Assembly: GCA_002450255.1 (NCBI GenBank)
Contig: DJYW01000007.1
Span: forward strand, 46,359 to 57,758
Length of the DNA stretch: 11,400 nt
DNA from: Gammaproteobacteria bacterium UBA6968
GTDB taxonomy: Bacteria > Pseudomonadota > Gammaproteobacteria > Pseudomonadales > Azotimanducaceae
Direction of reading: 5' to 3'
A program made the position numbers and the translations under genes. Position 1 is the first letter of the stretch. The number at the start of each line of letters is the position of its first letter. The notes under the pieces were generated by a model, which was not told the DNA's origin, made no database searches, and saw only the letters and a program-made list of their open reading frames with translations. Below are positions 7,020 through 11,400 of this stretch, piece after piece.

Positions 7020-8312
7020 ATGCGCACTTATCATTCTCTTGTCTTTATTGTTTCACTTGGGATATTTACTTTTGGTTCCTCAGCTTTCGCCGCTGATACT
7101 TTTATTCGCTGCGGTCAGTTGTTAGATGTTGTGGCAGGCGAGCTCAAGCAGGATCAAGTAATCCATGTCACGGATAACAAGATCGCTGGGATTTTTGCTG
7201 AAGTGCCCCGCGACACCAACGGTGAACTAATTCATTTGCCGGACCAAACCTGCTTGCCGGGCTTGATGGACATGCACGTCCACATCACTTCCGAGACAGA
7301 TCCGCAACGGTTTGTGCAGCAGTTTCAGCGCGATCCTACCGACTTCGCATATGCCTCGGTGAAGTTTGCTGAGCGCACTTTGCAAGCCGGTTTTACTCTG
7401 GTGCGTGATTTGGGTAGTTCGGACAATCTGGCCATCGCGATGCGTAATGCCATCGATCGTGGTGATATTGTAGGCCCGCGTATTGTTGCGGCGGGCAAGA
7501 GTCTTGCTACGACCGGCGGCCATGCTGATCCAACTAATGGCGTCAACAGTCGGCTGCGTGCCGACCCTGGCGCTGCCGAGGGGGTGGTGAATGGAATCAG
7601 CGAGGCGCGCAAGGGCGTGCGTCAACGCTATAAGGAAGGCGCAGATCTGATCAAGATTACCGCAACAGGTGGTGTCCTGAGTCAGGCGGCTAGTGGTCAA
7701 AACGCGCAGTTTTTCGACGATGAGTTGGCAGCGATCATTAGCACTGCTAAAGATTACGGTTTCAAAGTTGCCGCTCACGCGCATGGTGCTGAGGGAATGT
7801 TACGTGCGGTGAATGCAGGTGTGGCGTCTATTGAGCACGGTACTTACATGGACAAAGCGACGATGCGGGCGATGAAGCGTATGGGTACTTACTATGTGCC
7901 AACCATTATTGCTGGCAAATTCGTCGCTGAAAAAGCCGAGATCGACGGTTTTTTCTCGTCTGTGGTGCGCCCTAAAGCTCTCGCGATTGGCCCGAAAATT
8001 CAGGATACCTTTAGCCGCGCTTATGCAGCTGGTGTGAAGATCGCCTTTGGTACGGATACGGGCGTGTCTCCCCATGGTGATAATTGGAAAGAGTTTGGTT
8101 ACATGGTCGAGGCGGGTATGCCGCCGCTCGAAGCGATTCAGACGGCGACGATTATCGCTGCGGATTTGGTTGATAAGACCGATTCGTTGGGATCCATTGA
8201 GCCGGGTAAATTGGCGGATATCATCGCCGTGGACGGTAATCCTCTCAACGATATTGCGACAATGGGCAACGTAAGCTTCGTCATGAAGAACGGTAAGGTT
8301 TACCGGCAATAA
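7020..8312 (+). CDS. Exported metal-dependent amidohydrolase (imidazolonepropionase / Xaa-Pro dipeptidase-like)
   Basis: This 430-residue hydrolase of the amidohydrolase superfamily (COG1228) would cut amide or ester bonds in the periplasm; relatives act on N-acyl amino acids or Xaa-Pro/Xaa-Arg dipeptides. A signal peptide covers residues 1-24 (cleavage after SAFA). The metal-binding pattern is complete: HVH at 86-88 after CLPGLMDM, K212 in IKITATGG as the likely carboxylated lysine, H253/H255 in AAHAHG, H273 in IEHGTY and D346 in AFGTDTG. The C-terminal part [19 protein letters not shown] is typical of the family's small beta domain. Start ATG 7020 has GAGGGG six bases upstream. Length is normal for the family. 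The exact substrate cannot be read from sequence. The DUF1499 gene follows 67 bases later on the same strand and may be co-transcribed. Confidence 0.93.
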   Translation: MRTYHSLVFIVSLGIFTFGSSAFAADTFIRCGQLLDVVAGELKQDQVIHVTDNKIAGIFAEVPRDTNGELIHLPDQTCLPGLMDMHVHITSETDPQRFVQQFQRDPTDFAYASVKFAERTLQAGFTLVRDLGSSDNLAIAMRNAIDRGDIVGPRIVAAGKSLATTGGHADPTNGVNSRLRADPGAAEGVVNGISEARKGVRQRYKEGADLIKITATGGVLSQAASGQNAQFFDDELAAIISTAKDYGFKVAAHAHGAEGMLRAVNAGVASIEHGTYMDKATMRAMKRMGTYYVPTIIAGKFVAEKAEIDGFFSSVVRPKALAIGPKIQDTFSRAYAAGVKIAFGTDTGVSPHGDNWKEFGYMVEAGMPPLEAIQTATIIAADLVDKTDSLGSIEPGKLADIIAVDGNPLNDIATMGNVSFVMKNGKVYRQ

Positions 8313-8379
8313 CGGCTTTCAAGTCGATCAAGTTGTCGCATGATCGTCCCCACAGAACACAGATTAAATGAGGTAGATT

Positions 8380-8868
8380 ATGCGCCGAGGGATTTCGATT
8401 TGCTTGATGATGCTCGTTGTATGGACGGGTACGGTATCGTACGAAAGTTTAGCGGAGAATGAGATGGAAACAGATAGCATGGAAAACACGGCGCCGACGA
8501 AAATAGAGCCATGCCCCTCCTCGCCAAACTGTGTCAGCAGTACTTCGGCTGGGGAAGCACACTTTATCGAACCGTTTGTGCTAGCGGGTTCCGACGATCT
8601 TGCGCCTATCCGGGACTATTTGGTCAAGCAGGCTCGCATAACCGTGATCAACCAAACTGCTAATTATTTGCACGTTGAGGCGCGCACCCGGCTGCTGCGC
8701 TTTGTGGATGATGTCGAATTTCTGCTAGATGCTGACGGCGCTACGTTGCATATCCGATCTGCCTCGCGGGTGGGTTACTCCGATTTGGGTACCAACCGTC
8801 GCCGTTTAGAAACCATGCGCACGGAGCTCGTCGAGCTTGGCGTCATTGCCGGTGGTGTTGCTAGATAG
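8380..8868 (+). CDS. DUF1499 family protein, probably exported
   Basis: This 162-residue protein belongs to DUF1499, a family of unknown biochemical function common in proteobacteria. The N-terminus (MRRGISICLMMLVVWTGTVS) is a basic then hydrophobic stretch that would act as a signal peptide or membrane anchor; there is no lipobox cysteine. Family signatures follow: PCPSSPNCVSS at 44-54 with cysteines C45 and C51, NYLHVEARTRLLRFVDDVEF at 95-114 and RSASRVGYSDLGTNRRR at 126-142. The start ATG has GAGG six bases before it. In-frame ATGs at 8464 and 8479 would lose the export signal and are less likely. It lies 67 bases behind the exported amidohydrolase on the same strand. It is convergent with the dehalogenase-like gene. 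Confidence 0.88.
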   Translation: MRRGISICLMMLVVWTGTVSYESLAENEMETDSMENTAPTKIEPCPSSPNCVSSTSAGEAHFIEPFVLAGSDDLAPIRDYLVKQARITVINQTANYLHVEARTRLLRFVDDVEFLLDADGATLHIRSASRVGYSDLGTNRRRLETMRTELVELGVIAGGVAR

Positions 8869-8903
8869 GAAGCACGTGATTGAAAAGCGGCTGACTAAAG
8901 CAG

Positions 8904-9644
8904 TTAGCGCTGGGCAGCGGCAAGTTGCTTAGCGAGATCGATAAAGTCGTTTGCGACAAAGGTATGTTTGCCGGTGACTTCGGTTTCTTCCCCCATACCC
9001 GGGCTGCCGAATTCTAATGGCCGAATTACGAATGCGGTCTGTAGCCCCAGTGACGTTGCCCTGGCTAAGTCAGCTTGATGTGAGGCAACCATGACCACTT
9101 CCTCGGGTAACAGATCTAGTTTTGCCACAGACTGCAGATAAGTTTCGCGATGGGGTTTATAGAAATGTGCGACCTCAGCACCCAGAATTTGATTCCACGG
9201 TAAGTTGGCGAATGTTGCTAAAGCTTGCATGTCAGCGAAGTTGCCGTTGGAGCATGTCGCTATCGGCCCCAGATTTTTGATTTGCAACAAGCCCGTCACA
9301 CTGTCGGGCCAAGGCTGCATTCGCCGCCAGCAACCAATGCGTTTTGCTATCTCGGCATCGTCGATTGGCTGCATAAGGTGAGCTTGTGCGAGTTCTTTTA
9401 GTGCTTCGCTGATAATTTCCGTTAAGCTAATCCAAGCCAATGCTTCGCTACCGCGTCGCTGAGTTTCCTGAGCGTAGCGCTGCCGCCATGCACGTGCGAA
9501 ATCGGATGCGGAGACTGGCTTTGTTGCGATAGAACCATAGTCTTGCAAGAGCTGGGTGGCGGCCCCGGCAAGCGCCGTGTGCCAGTCGCACACCGTGCCA
9601 AATACGTCGAACAAAAATCCCCTTGGGGGTGGCATATCTGGCAC
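8904..9644 (-). CDS. Type II haloacid dehalogenase-like hydrolase (HAD superfamily)
   Basis: This 246-residue cytoplasmic protein resembles (S)-2-haloacid dehalogenases, which replace the halogen of 2-haloalkanoic acids with hydroxyl through an aspartyl ester. Visible residues: nucleophile D13 in FDVFGTVCDW, R54 in AWRQRY (matching the halide/carboxylate-binding Arg of L-DEX), S132 and N133 in TCSNGN, K163 and Y169 in YKPHRETY, and D192 in ASHQADLARA. The serine-asparagine of the last motif in characterised L-2-haloacid dehalogenases is replaced by A187 and H189, so true dehalogenase activity is uncertain; many HAD type II relatives share such a change. The start is GTG 9644 or ATG 9635, neither with a clear ribosome binding site, which suggests translation coupled to the monooxygenase whose stop is 15 bases upstream. 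Confidence 0.88.
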   Translation of the reverse strand: MPDMPPPRGFLFDVFGTVCDWHTALAGAATQLLQDYGSIATKPVSASDFARAWRQRYAQETQRRGSEALAWISLTEIISEALKELAQAHLMQPIDDAEIAKRIGCWRRMQPWPDSVTGLLQIKNLGPIATCSNGNFADMQALATFANLPWNQILGAEVAHFYKPHRETYLQSVAKLDLLPEEVVMVASHQADLARATSLGLQTAFVIRPLEFGSPGMGEETEVTGKHTFVANDFIDLAKQLAAAQR

Positions 9645-9659
9645 GGGTGGGGACTTGGT

Positions 9660-11162
9660 TTAGGCAGCGTCGCGAGTCGAAATTGGGGTAGCGAGCCCGG
9701 GATGCGTGAACTTTTGTTCGCTTGGACCAAACACTAACGCACCGTCTTCGAGCGGGGCATTGCGTATCATTTTCTTGTCCAGCGCATAGTTTTGGGTGTT
9801 GCGCCAGGGATCATTGCTGCCTTGTTTCGGGAAGCTATCCATGGCGCGTTCCATATAACCCGCGCTAAAGCCTTCGATCCAAGGACGCAGTTCCATGCTC
9901 AGGTCTGCCTCGCGTAAGCGCGGCGTACATTGGGTCACACCCAAAGAATCCATTTGGTTAATCACCCTACAGGCATACTCGGCGGTAAGGTCAGCCCGCA
10001 GCGTCCAGGACGCGTTTATATAGCCGAAGGTCTGAATCATGTTAGGAACATCTGTGTACATCATGCCTTTGTAAGCCAGTGTATCGGTGAAATTGACCGG
10101 CTTCCCGTCGACATCAAACTGTGAACCGCCTAGGAACTCCATATTTAAACCGGTTGCGGTCACCAAAATATCGGCTTCGATTTCTTCACCAGATACCAGA
10201 CGCACTCCGGTTTGGGTGAAGCAATCGATATGGTCCGTGACCACCTTGGTTTTGCCCTCGTTAATAGAGTTGAACAAGTCGCCGTTAGGAATCAGACAGA
10301 GTCTTTGATCCCATGGGTTGTAATTCGGGGTGAAGTGCTTGTCGACGTCCACGTCGGCATTAAGCTCTTTGCGCACCAAGCCAATCAGCGCTTTTTTCAT
10401 CTTTTCCGGTTCGGTCCGCATCTTTTTATACATAAACTTTTGCAGCTGTGTATTTTTGAAGCGGGTGAGGGTGTAAGCCATGCCCGACGGTAGCCATTTA
10501 CGCAGGCCATTGGCTATCGCGTCTTCATCCGGGCGAGATACCACGTAGGTCGGCGAACGTTGCACCATAGTTACGCTGGCAGCTTTATCAGCCATGGCGG
10601 GTACCAGCGTCATTGCGGTTGCGCCGCTGCCGATCACCACAACTTTCTTATTTGCGTAATCTAAATCTTCCGGCCAGTGCTGAGGGTGAATCAATGTGCC
10701 CTGGAAGTCTTTTTGGCCTTTAAATTCCGGTTGATACGGCTTGTCATAGCTGTAGTAACCGCTGCACATCATCAGGAAATTACAAGAGTAAGCGTCATCG
10801 CTCTGGGTTTTAAGGGTCCAGGCTTGCTGCTCGCTAGACCAACTAGAAGACTTTAGCTTTTGGCTATAGTGGATGTGTTGTTCTAAATCATGTTCTGCGA
10901 TGGTTTCGTTGAGATAGCGCTTGATCGAGGGGCCATCGGCGATGGCTTTGGCCGCTTTCCACGGTTTGAAATTAAAGCCCAGGGTATGCATGTCGCTGTC
11001 GGAGCGAATGCCGGGATACTTGAACAGGTCCCAGGTGCCGCCGCTGCGCTCCCGCGCCTCAAGAATGGCGAACGACTTATTTGGATTGTGTTTTTGTAAG
11101 TGGCACGCTGCTCCAATTCCGGATATGCCCGCGCCGATAATGACTACATCGAAGTGTTGCAC
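9660..11162 (-). CDS. EthA-type flavin monooxygenase (Baeyer-Villiger monooxygenase)
   Basis: This 500-residue cytoplasmic flavoenzyme would use FAD, NADPH and oxygen to insert an oxygen next to a ketone carbonyl or to oxidise sulfur. The FAD Rossmann motif GAGISGIG is at 10-17, followed by GGTWDLFKYPGIRSDSDMHT at 41-60, a block shared with mycobacterial EthA. The Baeyer-Villiger fingerprint FxGxxxHxxxWP is exact at 153-164. A second Rossmann motif GSGATA lies at 178-183 for NADPH, and an ATG motif at LVTATGLN. Length matches EthA-like enzymes. The GTG start has AAGGAG ten bases upstream. It is the first gene of a probable two-gene transcript with the HAD hydrolase. Its upstream region carries palindromes that could be operators. 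The natural substrate is unknown; a ketone or thio-compound is likely. Confidence 0.93.
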   Translation of the reverse strand: MQHFDVVIIGAGISGIGAACHLQKHNPNKSFAILEARERSGGTWDLFKYPGIRSDSDMHTLGFNFKPWKAAKAIADGPSIKRYLNETIAEHDLEQHIHYSQKLKSSSWSSEQQAWTLKTQSDDAYSCNFLMMCSGYYSYDKPYQPEFKGQKDFQGTLIHPQHWPEDLDYANKKVVVIGSGATAMTLVPAMADKAASVTMVQRSPTYVVSRPDEDAIANGLRKWLPSGMAYTLTRFKNTQLQKFMYKKMRTEPEKMKKALIGLVRKELNADVDVDKHFTPNYNPWDQRLCLIPNGDLFNSINEGKTKVVTDHIDCFTQTGVRLVSGEEIEADILVTATGLNMEFLGGSQFDVDGKPVNFTDTLAYKGMMYTDVPNMIQTFGYINASWTLRADLTAEYACRVINQMDSLGVTQCTPRLREADLSMELRPWIEGFSAGYMERAMDSFPKQGSNDPWRNTQNYALDKKMIRNAPLEDGALVFGPSEQKFTHPGLATPISTRDAA

Positions 11163-11199
11163 GTGTACTTATCTCCTTGCTTGTTTTTATGGGGACTAA

Positions 11200-11220
11200 A
11201 TCGAGGAATTTGGCCTCGAT
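11200..11220. repeat. Palindrome in the monooxygenase leader, candidate operator
   Basis: ATCGAGG (11200-11206) and CCTCGAT (11214-11220) are exact reverse complements with a 7-base centre. The element lies about 38 bases before the monooxygenase start, where a repressor dimer or an RNA hairpin could act. The 21-base size fits TetR- or GntR-type operators, which is inference. Confidence 0.5.
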
Positions 11221-11333
11221 ACCGTAGCACTTTGCCAGTGTGATTTCTGAGCAGTCCCGTTCCAAAGGCTAGCTAGTTTAACACCGTTGCTTGTCCTGCA
11301 AAGTAGGGCGTAAGGCGTAACAGCAAATTTTGG

Positions 11334-11367
11334 GTTTCGCTTTTATGCGCGGTGTTCTAAGCGAAAC
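11334..11367. repeat. Long perfect inverted repeat upstream of the divergent gene
   Basis: GTTTCGCTT (11334-11342) and AAGCGAAAC (11359-11367) are exact 9-base reverse complements separated by 16 bases. The element ends 26 bases before the start codon of the plus-strand gene at the window edge, so a bound protein would overlap its promoter. It may be an autoregulatory operator or an RNA hairpin. No convincing promoter hexamers were found. Confidence 0.5.
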
Positions 11368-11393
11368 TGATTTAATTGGTAGGAGTGTCTGCG

Positions 11394-11400
11394 ATGAGCT
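11394..11400 (+). CDS. Start of an unidentified divergent gene (partial)
   Basis: An ATG at 11394 is preceded by AGGAG at 11381-11385 with an 8-base spacer, an excellent ribosome binding site. Only Met-Ser is visible before the window ends. It is divergent from the monooxygenase across a 231-base region holding two palindromes. Its product cannot be known from this window; a regulator is one possibility from the layout. Confidence 0.55.

Noticed and set aside
7227..7784. 185-codon minus-strand frame inside the amidohydrolase gene
   Set aside because: It lies wholly opposite a well-supported gene with complete catalytic motifs and its translation shows no recognisable domain, so it is a shadow frame.
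8890..8908. Hairpin GCTGACT/AGTTAGC between convergent genes as a terminator
   Set aside because: On the plus strand it has a G-U pair but no T-run after it; on the minus strand an A-C mismatch breaks the stem, although TTTT follows shortly. Too weak to call.
1..11400. Mobile element, CRISPR, phage or defence system
   Set aside because: No transposase, integrase, Cas, toxin-antitoxin or restriction-type protein and no regularly spaced direct repeats were seen; all large frames are metabolic or transport genes.

Overview
The window looks like an ordinary chromosomal stretch from a Gram-negative proteobacterium, most likely a gammaproteobacterium. Evidence is the TonB-dependent outer-membrane receptor, several Sec-type signal peptides, moderate GC content, compact spacing and a tRNA whose 3' CCA is encoded. 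I saw no transposase, integrase, phage gene or CRISPR array. Genus cannot be fixed from the sequence alone.

Left (1-4015, minus strand): an uptake operon read right to left. A BtuB-like TonB-dependent receptor is followed by a BtuF-like periplasmic binding protein and a BtuC/FecCD permease that overlaps it by ATGA. The window edge holds what may be the first codons of the ATPase subunit. Together these would bring a corrinoid (vitamin B12 type) or possibly a ferric siderophore across both membranes.

Divergent from it (4152-5972, plus) is one gene fusing PabB and PabC, which would turn chorismate into p-aminobenzoate for folate. Next comes a tRNA with a CAT anticodon (6151-6227), read as elongator tRNA-Met, with a plausible stable-RNA promoter.

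Middle (6343-8868): a minus-strand DUF1330 protein, a 383-base non-coding divergent region with palindromes, an exported metal-dependent amidohydrolase, and a small probably exported DUF1499 protein.

Right (8904-11162, minus): an EthA-type Baeyer-Villiger flavin monooxygenase followed 15 bases later by a type II haloacid dehalogenase-like hydrolase, probably one transcript. The 231-base region upstream carries two clean palindromes and leads to the ribosome binding site and first codons of a divergent gene cut by the window edge.

Nothing here is clearly an undescribed system. The most worthwhile leads are the two palindromes in the monooxygenase control region, the monooxygenase-dehalogenase pair, and the uptake operon that has no visible B12 riboswitch.
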